From: Terrimonas_B sp041743125
GTDB taxonomy: Bacteria > Bacteroidota > Bacteroidia > Chitinophagales > Chitinophagaceae
DNA: 64,000 nt
Reading direction: 5' to 3'
Assembly: GCA_041743125.1 (NCBI GenBank)
Contig: JBGTNK010000195.1
Coordinates: 1 to 64,000, forward strand
Shown here: piece by piece, positions 17,337 through 24,849 of the stretch
Layout: each line of letters opens with the position of its first letter
Position numbering within the stretch: the stretch's first letter is position 1
Position numbers and translations under genes: made by a program
The notes under the pieces: model-generated
What the model saw: the letters and a program-made list of their open reading frames with translations, nothing else
What the model was told of the DNA's origin: nothing
Database searches by the model: none

Positions 17337-17344
17337 TACCTTTG
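17337..17344 (+). promoter_or_regulatory. -7 promoter box (TACCTTTG) of glnS
   Basis: TACCTTTG is a perfect match to the Bacteroidota -7 consensus TAnnTTTG. It ends 6 bases before the glnS ATG, so the transcript should be leaderless or nearly so. No good -33 TTG is visible at 17-23 bases upstream. Confidence 0.6.
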
Positions 17345-17350
17345 CTCCCT

Positions 17351-19063
17351 ATGACAACAGATGAAAAGAAAGAAGAAAAAAGCCTGAATTTTCTTGAAGA
17401 AATTATAGAATCTGACCTGGCAGAAGGGAAATATAAATCCATCATGACCCGGTTTCCCCCGGAGCCAAATGGCTACCTGCACATGGGGCATGCTACCAGT
17501 ATTTGTCTCAATTTCGGATTAAGTAAAAAGTACGGGGGTGGCACCAATCTCCGGTTCGATGACACCAATCCCATTACAGAAGAAACGGAATATGTTGATA
17601 GCATTAAAGAAGATGTTAGATGGCTGGGTTTTGAATGGGCCAACGAACATTTTGCTTCTGACTACTTTGATGAATTGTATGACCTGGCTGTACACCTTAT
17701 CAGCAAAGGGCTAGCTTATGTGGATGACAGCAGCAGCGAAGAGATTGCTGAACAGAAAGGCACTCCTACCCAACCGGGACGCAGAAATAACTATGCTGAC
17801 CGGACAGTGGATGAAAACCTGCAGTTGTTTGCCGATATGAAAGCTGGAAAATATAAGGACGGCGAAAAAGTGTTGCGGGCTAAAATTGATATGTCGTCGC
17901 CCAATATGCTGATGCGTGACCCCTTACTTTATCGTATTAAACATGCACATCATCACCGGACGGGAGACAAATGGTGCATTTACCCCATGTATGATTTTGC
18001 ACATGGCCAAAGCGATTCAATAGAAAAAATAACACATAGTATATGTACGCTGGAGTTTGTTCCACACCGGGAACTGTATGATTGGTTAATTGAAAAATTA
18101 GAAATATTCCCTTCCCGCCAGTATGAATTTGCCCGGCGAAATCTGACTTACACGGTAATGAGTAAGCGGAAGTTGTTGCAATTGGTTACTGAAAAGCATG
18201 TAGAAGGATGGGATGATCCGCGTATGCCTACAATCAGTGGCATGCGTCGCAGGGGATATACACCGGAATCAATAAGGGAATTTTGTGACAGGATAGGTAT
18301 AGCAAAGCGGGATAATATTGTGGACGTAGGATTGCTGGAATTTTTTGTAAGAGAGGACTTAAATAAAAAATCTCAACGCAGAATGGTTGTGTTTGATCCG
18401 CTGAAAGTGATCATAACGAATTATGCAGGGTTGGAAGATAAAGACGGTAGGAGCAGGATGGAAGAAATACTAACGAGTGAGAATAACCCGGAAGATCCGG
18501 ATGAGGGAGTAAGGGAGATTCCTTTCTCTAATGAAATATATATAGAGCGGGAAGATTTTATGGAAAATCCTCCCCGGAAATATTTCAGGCTGGCACCGGG
18601 ACAAATGGTAAGACTAAAAAGCGCTTATATCATAAAATGTGAGGAGGTGGTTAAGGATGAAGATGGAAATATTACTGAACTTCATTGCACCTATATCCCG
18701 GAAAGCAAAAGTGGTTCCGATGTCTCAGGGATTCAGGTAAAAGGTACCCTTCATTGGGTAAGTGTAAAACATGCAATATCGATTGAAGTACGTGAATACG
18801 ACCGGTTATTTAAAGTAGAAGACCCCTCATCGGAGGAAGGGGATTTTAAAGATTATATTAACCCTGCGTCCTTAAAAATAGTTTCATCTGCGCTGGCAGA
18901 GCCAGCATTAAAAAATGCCCTGTTTGAGGAGCGATATCAATTTATAAGGAAGGGTTATTTTACATTAGATAAGGACAGCAGCGCAAGCGGGATGGTGTTT
19001 AATAAAACCGTAGGTCTGAAAGATAGCTGGAAGCCGCATGGCCAGAAAGCAAATAGTAAATAA
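17351..19063 (+). CDS. glnS: Glutaminyl-tRNA synthetase
   Basis: I use ATG 17351 (MTTDEKKEEK); the longer frame begins with TTG inside the promoter box. The 570-residue protein has the class I catalytic core: FPPEPNGYLHMGHATS (HIGH motif HMGH, about 32-47) and the KMSKS-like VMSKRKL near 270. DDTNPITEETEYVDSI, typical of the GlxRS group, sits in the core, and an anticodon-binding beta-barrel makes up the last 200 residues. It charges tRNA-Gln with glutamine directly, so this organism need not rely on the GatCAB amidotransferase route for Gln-tRNA. Confidence 0.95.
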   Translation: MTTDEKKEEKSLNFLEEIIESDLAEGKYKSIMTRFPPEPNGYLHMGHATSICLNFGLSKKYGGGTNLRFDDTNPITEETEYVDSIKEDVRWLGFEWANEHFASDYFDELYDLAVHLISKGLAYVDDSSSEEIAEQKGTPTQPGRRNNYADRTVDENLQLFADMKAGKYKDGEKVLRAKIDMSSPNMLMRDPLLYRIKHAHHHRTGDKWCIYPMYDFAHGQSDSIEKITHSICTLEFVPHRELYDWLIEKLEIFPSRQYEFARRNLTYTVMSKRKLLQLVTEKHVEGWDDPRMPTISGMRRRGYTPESIREFCDRIGIAKRDNIVDVGLLEFFVREDLNKKSQRRMVVFDPLKVIITNYAGLEDKDGRSRMEEILTSENNPEDPDEGVREIPFSNEIYIEREDFMENPPRKYFRLAPGQMVRLKSAYIIKCEEVVKDEDGNITELHCTYIPESKSGSDVSGIQVKGTLHWVSVKHAISIEVREYDRLFKVEDPSSEEGDFKDYINPASLKIVSSALAEPALKNALFEERYQFIRKGYFTLDKDSSASGMVFNKTVGLKDSWKPHGQKANSK

Positions 19064-19068
19064 AAAAG

Positions 19069-19096
19069 AAAGAGGTGCAAATGACACCTCTTATAA
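19069..19096. terminator. Hairpin terminator between convergent glnS and small membrane-protein genes
   Basis: AAGAGGTG (19070-19077) pairs with CACCTCTT (19085-19092) across a 7-base loop. On the minus strand a T-rich run follows, so it mainly serves the 19134-19343 gene; on the plus strand the tail is weaker. Confidence 0.65.
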
Positions 19097-19133
19097 TTCT
19101 GAAAAAACAAAATGAACCGTCCTCCAAATATTT

Positions 19134-19343
19134 TTATTTTTTTCTATCGGCTATTACTATGATAAGTCCGGCTACTATTGCAATGGCGCCCGTATAGACC
19201 GGCCAGCCAATCCACTTATTTTCTGTTTTATTTACCTCCAAAGGGCCAATATCTAATACTTTTTCTTCCCGTTGCACATTGAATCCTTTGAAAAGAAGCA
19301 AAACTATTCCAAGAGCTATTAAAATTATTCCTACCGCTTTCAT
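19134..19343 (-). CDS. Small two-TM membrane protein (DUF3185-like)
   Basis: A 69-residue protein with two hydrophobic segments: MKAVGIILIALGIVLLLF at the start and WPVYTGAIAIVAGLIIVIA near the end, joined by a polar loop. The layout resembles small DUF3185-type bacterial membrane proteins, whose function is unknown. Composition and the clean hairpin just downstream support a real gene. Confidence 0.75.
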   Translation of the reverse strand: MKAVGIILIALGIVLLLFKGFNVQREEKVLDIGPLEVNKTENKWIGWPVYTGAIAIVAGLIIVIADRKK

Positions 19344-19399
19344 TATCTATTTATTCAAATACTACAAAATGCAAGCCATCAGCTCTTTAAGGTCAAAAT

Positions 19400-19435
19400 G
19401 AAGAACCACGGAGAAAACCTGTGGTCTTTTTTCTA
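19400..19435 (-). terminator. Possible weak terminator downstream of the GNAT gene
   Basis: ACCAC (19405-19409) and GTGGT (19421-19425) can form a short stem, with T-rich sequence on either side. The stem is only five pairs, so the call is tentative. Confidence 0.35.
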
Positions 19436-19480
19436 CAATTAAGGGAACAATTGCCCTGATCGAAAATTAAAATATAACTA

Positions 19481-20032
19481 TTATTTCCAATCCCAGCCTA
19501 CTACTAACCACTTATCCAGGTCGTCAACGTGGGTATGTATCGTTTTGAATCCGGCTTTTTCATGCGCTCTTATTGACCTTTGGTTTCGGGCAGAAATTTC
19601 AGTAATCAGGAGATCAAATTGAGGATTATATATTTTTCTGTGCTGTTGATAAAGCAAATCAACCAATCCCTTTCCCCGGTATTCTTTTGCAATACATATT
19701 TGCCCCATAACATAGTAGTGATACTCATTTAATGGGATCTTTTTCCAGGTTAAAGAATCCAGGATGGTAAACATGGGTTCCAGGTCAGGCATTAACTGCC
19801 GGCATTCCTTGAGCATTGTTAAAGCATATCCTACTACATTCTCTCCATCTTTAATGATCACAGAGGGAGCCAGGTCATGCATTTGAATTAAGACATCCAG
19901 GTTATGGTGCAACGTAACAAAACCCTGCGAAGCCATCTCCGCTTTATCAATATTAATCGGGAGATTCATTTCCTGCAATCTTAAAATTTGTTGCAGTTCT
20001 TTATCACTACTTACCAGTGTAGCAGAAAACAT
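19481..20032 (-). CDS. GNAT-family N-acetyltransferase
   Basis: The 183-residue protein carries the acetyl-CoA-binding signature of the GNAT fold, QICIAKEYRGKGLVDLLYQQ (R-x-x-G-x-G/A type loop), followed by LITEISARNQRSIRAHEKAGF, the usual N-x-R-x-x-x-x-Y/H-E-K-x-GF ending. GNAT enzymes transfer an acetyl group to an amine, and the substrate is not predictable. It lies 18 bases downstream of the S9 peptidase gene and is probably in the same transcript. Confidence 0.85.
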   Translation of the reverse strand: MFSATLVSSDKELQQILRLQEMNLPINIDKAEMASQGFVTLHHNLDVLIQMHDLAPSVIIKDGENVVGYALTMLKECRQLMPDLEPMFTILDSLTWKKIPLNEYHYYVMGQICIAKEYRGKGLVDLLYQQHRKIYNPQFDLLITEISARNQRSIRAHEKAGFKTIHTHVDDLDKWLVVGWDWK

Positions 20033-20050
20033 AATTGCGTAGTATATCTT

Positions 20051-21967
20051 TTACAAGGTTTCTTTTAACCATTTAAAAAATTCTCTTTGCCATACCTGTG
20101 CATTCTGGGCCGACAAAACCCAATGATTTTCTTCAGGGAAATAAACCAACCTGCTTTTGATTCCTTTCAATTGCAAAGCCTGGAAAGCTTGCAGTCCTTG
20201 TTCTTCGGGAACCCTGTAATCTTTGCCTCCATGGAATATCAGCATAGGAGTATTCCATTTATTGACCAGGCTGGAAGGCGAAAATTGCAGATAGGATCTT
20301 TGTGCCGCTGTATTTTTCGCATCCCAATAAGGTCCCCCGTAATCCCAATTCACAAACCAAAGCTCTTCCGTAGTTCCATACATGCTGCGAAGATCAAAAA
20401 TGCCATCATGGGAAATAAAAGTTTTAAAACGATTGTTGTGAATACCCGCGAGCATAAACACGGAATATCCGCCATAACTTGGACCTACGCATCCCAGGCG
20501 ATTACGGTCAACAAATTTTTCTTTGCTCATGTTATCAATGGCAGACAGGTAATCCTGCATGGCTTGTCCTCCATGGTCCTTGCTGATTTGCTCATTCCAT
20601 CTTGTGCCATAGCCGGGCATACCACGCCGGTTAGGCGCAACAACAATATATCCCATGGCGGCCATTAGCTGAAAATTCCAACGGTAAGAATAAAATTGAG
20701 TGAGGGCTGATTGGGGTCCTCCCTGGCAATACAATAGCGTAGGATATTTTTTGGCCGGATCAAAACCAGGAGGATAAATAACCCACACCAGCATATTTTT
20801 GTTGTCTGTTGTGTTTACAAAACGTCTTTCCGTTTTACTAAGGTTTATGTTCTTATGGATGGAATCATTGACATGCGTTAGTTGTTGCATTTCTCCATTA
20901 AGAACATTTAGGGTATACAACTCTGCTGCATGATTCATATCCGTTCGGGTCACTATAAGTGTGTTGCCCGTTTGTCCTACAATGCTGGTAATGTCGAAAT
21001 CACCCTTAGTCAATTGTTTTACAACAGGCGCCATTTTGGTAAGCCCCGGATAATTAACTTCAAATAGTTGTTGCGTTCCATGGGTTGGAGACCAGAAGAA
21101 TATTTTTTTTCCATCTTCACTCCATCTAAAACCTTCAACATAAATTTTATCTTCCTGCTTTGTAAGGTTAAGCCTGGTATGCCCATCCGAAACAACGATA
21201 TCCTGTTTGTCCGATTCAAAACCTTCCCGCTTCATACTCAGCCAGGCAAGCTCACCTTTTTTATTAAAAGAAGGATTGATATCATATCCCATCATGCCTT
21301 CAGTAAGATTTTGTGTTTTCCCCGTTTCTAAATTGTATTCATATAAATCTGTATTAGTACTGACTGCATAAGCGGTTCCATATTTTTTCTTTGTAACATA
21401 AATAATCTTTTTGCTGTCCGGACTCCAGATAAAATCTTCGTCTCCTCCAAAAGGTTTTTGCGGGCTGTCAAATAATTCTCCCGGCATTATATCTACAGGC
21501 GTTCCCGGGATACCATTGGTCATTGGAGAAACAAATACATGGGAGTAAGCCCCGTCTTCCCAGGCATCCCAATGGCGATAGTTTAACTGATCATAGATCT
21601 GCACATTCGATTTTGCCAGGGCAGGGTAAAACTCTTTGCCGCTAATGTTTTTCAGCTTTACCTCTTTAGCACTAATTATATAATTGCCGTCAGGTGAAAT
21701 GCGATCATTATTTAACAGGCTGTCGGCGTTTACAATTTCAACTGGTGCTCCGCCTTTGACAGGTATTGCAAATATTTTTATCTGGCTTTTATTTTCTAAA
21801 ATATCAGGAGTGCTTACGGAATAAAGTACCCATTGTGCATCTTTGGAAATCCCCATTCCTGTCACTCTGCCCAGGCTCCATAATAATTCAGGTGTCAGGT
21901 TTCCTTGTGCTGTTGACTCCGTGTGACTCAATACAAATAATGATAAGAGAATAAATGATCTTTTCAT
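20051..21967 (-). CDS. S9-family (prolyl-oligopeptidase-type) exported peptidase
   Basis: ATG 21967 gives MKRSFILLSLFVLSHTESTAQ, a signal peptide; the frame can be extended three codons to a TTG but need not be. Residues 30-380 are beta-propeller-like repeats of the WD40/TolB type (NDRISPDGNYIISA, WSPDSKKIIYVT, RWSEDGKKIFFWS). Residues 395-638 form the alpha/beta-hydrolase domain with Ser497 (GPSYGGY), Asp583 (GGKDYRVP) and His615 (ENHW). It is a dipeptidyl- or acylaminoacyl-peptidase type enzyme, likely periplasmic, that removes short N-terminal units from peptides. Confidence 0.92.
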   Translation of the reverse strand: MKRSFILLSLFVLSHTESTAQGNLTPELLWSLGRVTGMGISKDAQWVLYSVSTPDILENKSQIKIFAIPVKGGAPVEIVNADSLLNNDRISPDGNYIISAKEVKLKNISGKEFYPALAKSNVQIYDQLNYRHWDAWEDGAYSHVFVSPMTNGIPGTPVDIMPGELFDSPQKPFGGDEDFIWSPDSKKIIYVTKKKYGTAYAVSTNTDLYEYNLETGKTQNLTEGMMGYDINPSFNKKGELAWLSMKREGFESDKQDIVVSDGHTRLNLTKQEDKIYVEGFRWSEDGKKIFFWSPTHGTQQLFEVNYPGLTKMAPVVKQLTKGDFDITSIVGQTGNTLIVTRTDMNHAAELYTLNVLNGEMQQLTHVNDSIHKNINLSKTERRFVNTTDNKNMLVWVIYPPGFDPAKKYPTLLYCQGGPQSALTQFYSYRWNFQLMAAMGYIVVAPNRRGMPGYGTRWNEQISKDHGGQAMQDYLSAIDNMSKEKFVDRNRLGCVGPSYGGYSVFMLAGIHNNRFKTFISHDGIFDLRSMYGTTEELWFVNWDYGGPYWDAKNTAAQRSYLQFSPSSLVNKWNTPMLIFHGGKDYRVPEEQGLQAFQALQLKGIKSRLVYFPEENHWVLSAQNAQVWQREFFKWLKETL

Positions 21968-22017
21968 TATTGTCAATCATTTTATTTTGAAATATAGAAG
22001 TGGAGGAAGAGAAAATA

Positions 22018-23580
22018 TTATTTATGCTCGCCAAAAACCTCCCGCAATGTGTCTGCTATTTCCCCCAGCGTACATTTATTTTCCACCGCTTCAATTACCA
22101 CCGGCATTATGTTTTCATCACTGTTGGCTGCATCATTGAGCGATTGTAAAATTTGATCGCACCTGGCGTGGCTTCGGTTATTGCGAAGTGCTTTCAATTT
22201 TTCTGTTTGAACCTGCCTGATTGAATCGTCGATTTTAAAACCGGGAACCGGTTCTTCACTTTGGGCCTGGAATTTATTGACGCCAACAATGATCTTCTCC
22301 CCATTTTCAATTTGACGCTGGTATTCATAGGCGCTTCGTGCAATTTCATTTTGAATAAATCCTTGCTCAATGGCGGAAACGCTTCCTCCCATTGCATCAA
22401 TTTTTTCAATGAGTTTTTGGGCTGCTGCCTCCATTTCATTTGTAAGTGCTTCCACAAAATAAGATCCGGCTAATGGGTCTGCGGTATCAGCTATGCCACT
22501 TTCGAAAGCAACTATCTGTTGAGTACGCAAGGCTATACCGGCAGCTTCCTCCGTTGGCAAACTCAATGCTTCATCATATCCATTGGTATGGAGAGATTGC
22601 GTGCCACCCAGGACGGCTGCCATGGTCTGCATTGTAACCCGTGAAATATTGTTAAGAGGTTGTTGTGCCGTTAATGTACTGCCTCCGGTTTGAGTATGAA
22701 ACCGGAGCATCATAGCTTTTGGATCTGTGGCGCCCATTTCTTTCATGATGCCGGCCCACATACGACGGGCAGCACGAAATTTGGCAACTTCTTCAAACAG
22801 GTTATTATGCGAATTAAAAAAAAAGGAAAGACGCTTGCCAAATACATTTATATCCAGGCCTTTTTTGAGGGCAGCCACTACATAGGCCTTACCATTACTT
22901 AATGTGAATGCAATTTCCTGCACGGCCGTGCTGCCTGCCTCCCGAATATGATATCCTGAAATGGATATCGTATTCCACTTAGGCAAATCATTAGCACACC
23001 ATTCAAAAATATCGGTGATAATTCGCATGGAAGGCTTGGGTGGATAGATATAGGTTCCCCTGGCGGCATATTCTTTCAGTATGTCATTTTGAATGGTACC
23101 GGTAATTTTTTTCAGATCGGCGCCCTGTTGTTTGGCAATGGCCACATAAAATGCAAGCAGAATAAATCCTGTTGAATTAATCGTCATTGAAGTCGATATG
23201 TCTTCAAGTTTTATTTCGCGAAACAGGGTCTGCATATCTTCAATACTATCTATGGCCACACCCACCTTGCCTACTTCGCCCTCTGCAAGCGGGTGATCAC
23301 TGTCGTAACCGATCTGCGTAGGAAGGTCAAATGCTACACTTAAGCCACTGACTCCCTGGCTTAATAAATAATGGTATCTGTTATTACTTTCTTCGGCTGT
23401 AGAAAAACCGGCATATTGACGCATGGTCCATAACCGGCCCCTGTACATGCTGGATTGTATTCCTCTCGTAAAAGGGAAGGTTCCCGGAGCAGGAGAAAGG
23501 GTAGCAGGTAAATCGTCCGGGGTATAGATTTGTTTTATTTCTATCCCGGAATCAGTGTATTTCAGATTATTTTCCGACAT
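22018..23580 (-). CDS. Methylmalonyl-CoA mutase-type acyl-CoA mutase, large (catalytic) subunit
   Basis: The 520-residue protein is the TIM-barrel catalytic part of the B12-dependent acyl-CoA mutases: YRGRLWTMRQYAGFSTAEES, GLSVAFDLPTQIGYDSDHPL, TIQNDILKEYAARGTYIYPP and SISGYHIREAG, with the conserved catalytic His. The C-terminal cobalamin-binding domain (D-x-H-x-x-G) is absent, so it must pair with a separate small subunit not found in this window. It could isomerise methylmalonyl-CoA/succinyl-CoA or isobutyryl-CoA/butyryl-CoA; I cannot decide between these from the sequence alone. Confidence 0.9.
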   Translation of the reverse strand: MSENNLKYTDSGIEIKQIYTPDDLPATLSPAPGTFPFTRGIQSSMYRGRLWTMRQYAGFSTAEESNNRYHYLLSQGVSGLSVAFDLPTQIGYDSDHPLAEGEVGKVGVAIDSIEDMQTLFREIKLEDISTSMTINSTGFILLAFYVAIAKQQGADLKKITGTIQNDILKEYAARGTYIYPPKPSMRIITDIFEWCANDLPKWNTISISGYHIREAGSTAVQEIAFTLSNGKAYVVAALKKGLDINVFGKRLSFFFNSHNNLFEEVAKFRAARRMWAGIMKEMGATDPKAMMLRFHTQTGGSTLTAQQPLNNISRVTMQTMAAVLGGTQSLHTNGYDEALSLPTEEAAGIALRTQQIVAFESGIADTADPLAGSYFVEALTNEMEAAAQKLIEKIDAMGGSVSAIEQGFIQNEIARSAYEYQRQIENGEKIIVGVNKFQAQSEEPVPGFKIDDSIRQVQTEKLKALRNNRSHARCDQILQSLNDAANSDENIMPVVIEAVENKCTLGEIADTLREVFGEHK

Positions 23581-23643
23581 GCTTATACCTTATAATTAAT
23601 TCTACCCCATCCGTTGCCAGAGTATATAACTATTATCCGGCCT

Positions 23644-24162
23644 TTATTTCACAATTTTCTTGGCTTCATAATTTAATGCTTCCAGTACAATACTATGCAA
23701 AGCTCCTTTTTTCTGGGTCATTACAAAATCAAGTAACATTCTGTTCAGATCAAGACCGGATGCACCTGGCGGTAATGTGGCGGCAACCTGGTTTATGACC
23801 AGCATATTCTGATCCTTTAAATTTTTAATGGCTTCCCAGGCTACAGGACTCACATAAATTTGTTGGGTGGCGTTATATTCACATTCCTGCTTTATATTTT
23901 CTATTAAAACGTGTTGCATTTCTTTTGCATTAAGGCCAGGTTGGTTGGCCCTGCTTACCAGGTTAGGTAATGCGATCCTTTCTGCAAGCATAACCAATCT
24001 TTCATACGCCTGGAGCTGGAGAGGTCTTGTATTAAAAGAGTCTTTGTCAGCAGCGGGGGTTTTAGAATTTTTCTTTCTAAGGTCATTGATAAGGTAAAAA
24101 CAATAAAAGGAAATAAGCAGAGAAACCAGGGCCATTAGCAAAACGATCATGTACTGATCCAT
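23644..24162 (-). CDS. Membrane-anchored conserved hypothetical protein
   Basis: The 172-residue protein has one N-terminal membrane helix (MIVLLMALVSLLISFYCFYL) and then a soluble helical domain. Its phrases RLVMLAERIALPNLVSR and IYVSPVAWEAIKNLKDQN are ones I associate with an uncharacterised Bacteroidota family. No catalytic motif is visible. It is 63 bases upstream of the mutase gene on the same strand and may share its transcript. Confidence 0.75.
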   Translation of the reverse strand: MDQYMIVLLMALVSLLISFYCFYLINDLRKKNSKTPAADKDSFNTRPLQLQAYERLVMLAERIALPNLVSRANQPGLNAKEMQHVLIENIKQECEYNATQQIYVSPVAWEAIKNLKDQNMLVINQVAATLPPGASGLDLNRMLLDFVMTQKKGALHSIVLEALNYEAKKIVK

Positions 24163-24284
24163 AAATGAAATTTATTTTATGGGAGCAAAAGTAATGAAGC
24201 TGAGGCGAGAAGCAAGTAGATTGACTTATTTGTTAAATTATGCATGCATCAAAATGGCGATAACTCTTCTTATGAAACTTTGTT

Positions 24285-24292
24285 TAATTTTG
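24285..24292 (+). promoter_or_regulatory. -7 promoter box (TAATTTTG) of the IscA-like gene
   Basis: A perfect TAnnTTTG box ends only 4 bases before the ATG at 24297, so transcription should start at or within a few bases of the start codon. Confidence 0.5.
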
Positions 24293-24296
24293 ACAT

Positions 24297-24641
24297 ATGA
24301 ATACTACGATCAACGTACCTGTTACCCTAACAGCAGGGGCAGTAAAGGAAATAAAAAAAATAATGGCAGCCGATGGGTTTGATCCTGCTCATTCTTTGCG
24401 CCTGGGTGTAAAAGGAGGCGGCTGTTCAGGTATGAGTTATATCCTGGGTTTTGATAATAAAAAGGAAGACGACCAGGAGTTTCTGATAGAAGGTATTTCT
24501 TGCGTGATGGATAAGTCCCATGAGCTTTATTTAGCCGGAATGGAAGTGGATTGGGTTGATGGATTAAACAACCGGGGATTTACTTTTCAGAATCCGAATG
24601 CAAGCAAAACCTGTGGATGCGGAACTAGTTTTGCCGTGTAA
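24297..24641 (+). CDS. HesB/IscA-family iron-sulfur cluster assembly protein
   Basis: A 114-residue A-type carrier protein with the three conserved cysteines: Cys43 (GGGCSGMSY) and Cys106/Cys108 (TCGCGTSF). It accepts Fe-S clusters from the assembly scaffold and passes them to target enzymes in the cytoplasm. The closest named relatives are IscA/ErpA/SufA; which one cannot be fixed because no other isc or suf gene is nearby. Confidence 0.92.
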   Translation: MNTTINVPVTLTAGAVKEIKKIMAADGFDPAHSLRLGVKGGGCSGMSYILGFDNKKEDDQEFLIEGISCVMDKSHELYLAGMEVDWVDGLNNRGFTFQNPNASKTCGCGTSFAV

Positions 24642-24792
24642 ATACTTTAAGGCCGAACTGTACTTTCAATTAGCGTATAATGGTTCTTGTATTAATGACT
24701 TTTGAGAAGAAGATGTTTGTACATTTTGGATGATAAATTTTGCCGTTCTAATATCCGGGATTAGGTAAAAATTCAAGTAAGTCTATCTAATA

Positions 24793-24831
24793 AAAAAAGC
24801 CTGTCTTCTTTATACGAAGACAGGCTTTATA
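24793..24831. terminator. Strong bidirectional terminator after secDF
   Basis: AAAGCCTGTCTTC (24796-24808) pairs perfectly with GAAGACAGGCTTT (24816-24828) over a 7-base loop. On the minus strand the hairpin is followed by a run of T, ending the secDF transcript. On the plus strand it can also stop read-through from the IscA-like gene. Confidence 0.88.
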
Positions 24832-24849
24832 ATTATATCAGTACCATAG

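Noticed and set aside
17080..17445. 121-codon reverse frame between the desaturase and glnS genes
   Set aside because: It runs through both neighbouring genes on the opposite strand and across the glnS promoter box; no domain is visible.
20087..20668. 193-codon forward frame opposite the S9 peptidase gene
   Set aside because: It is the complement of the catalytic domain of a well-supported gene and has no recognisable domain.
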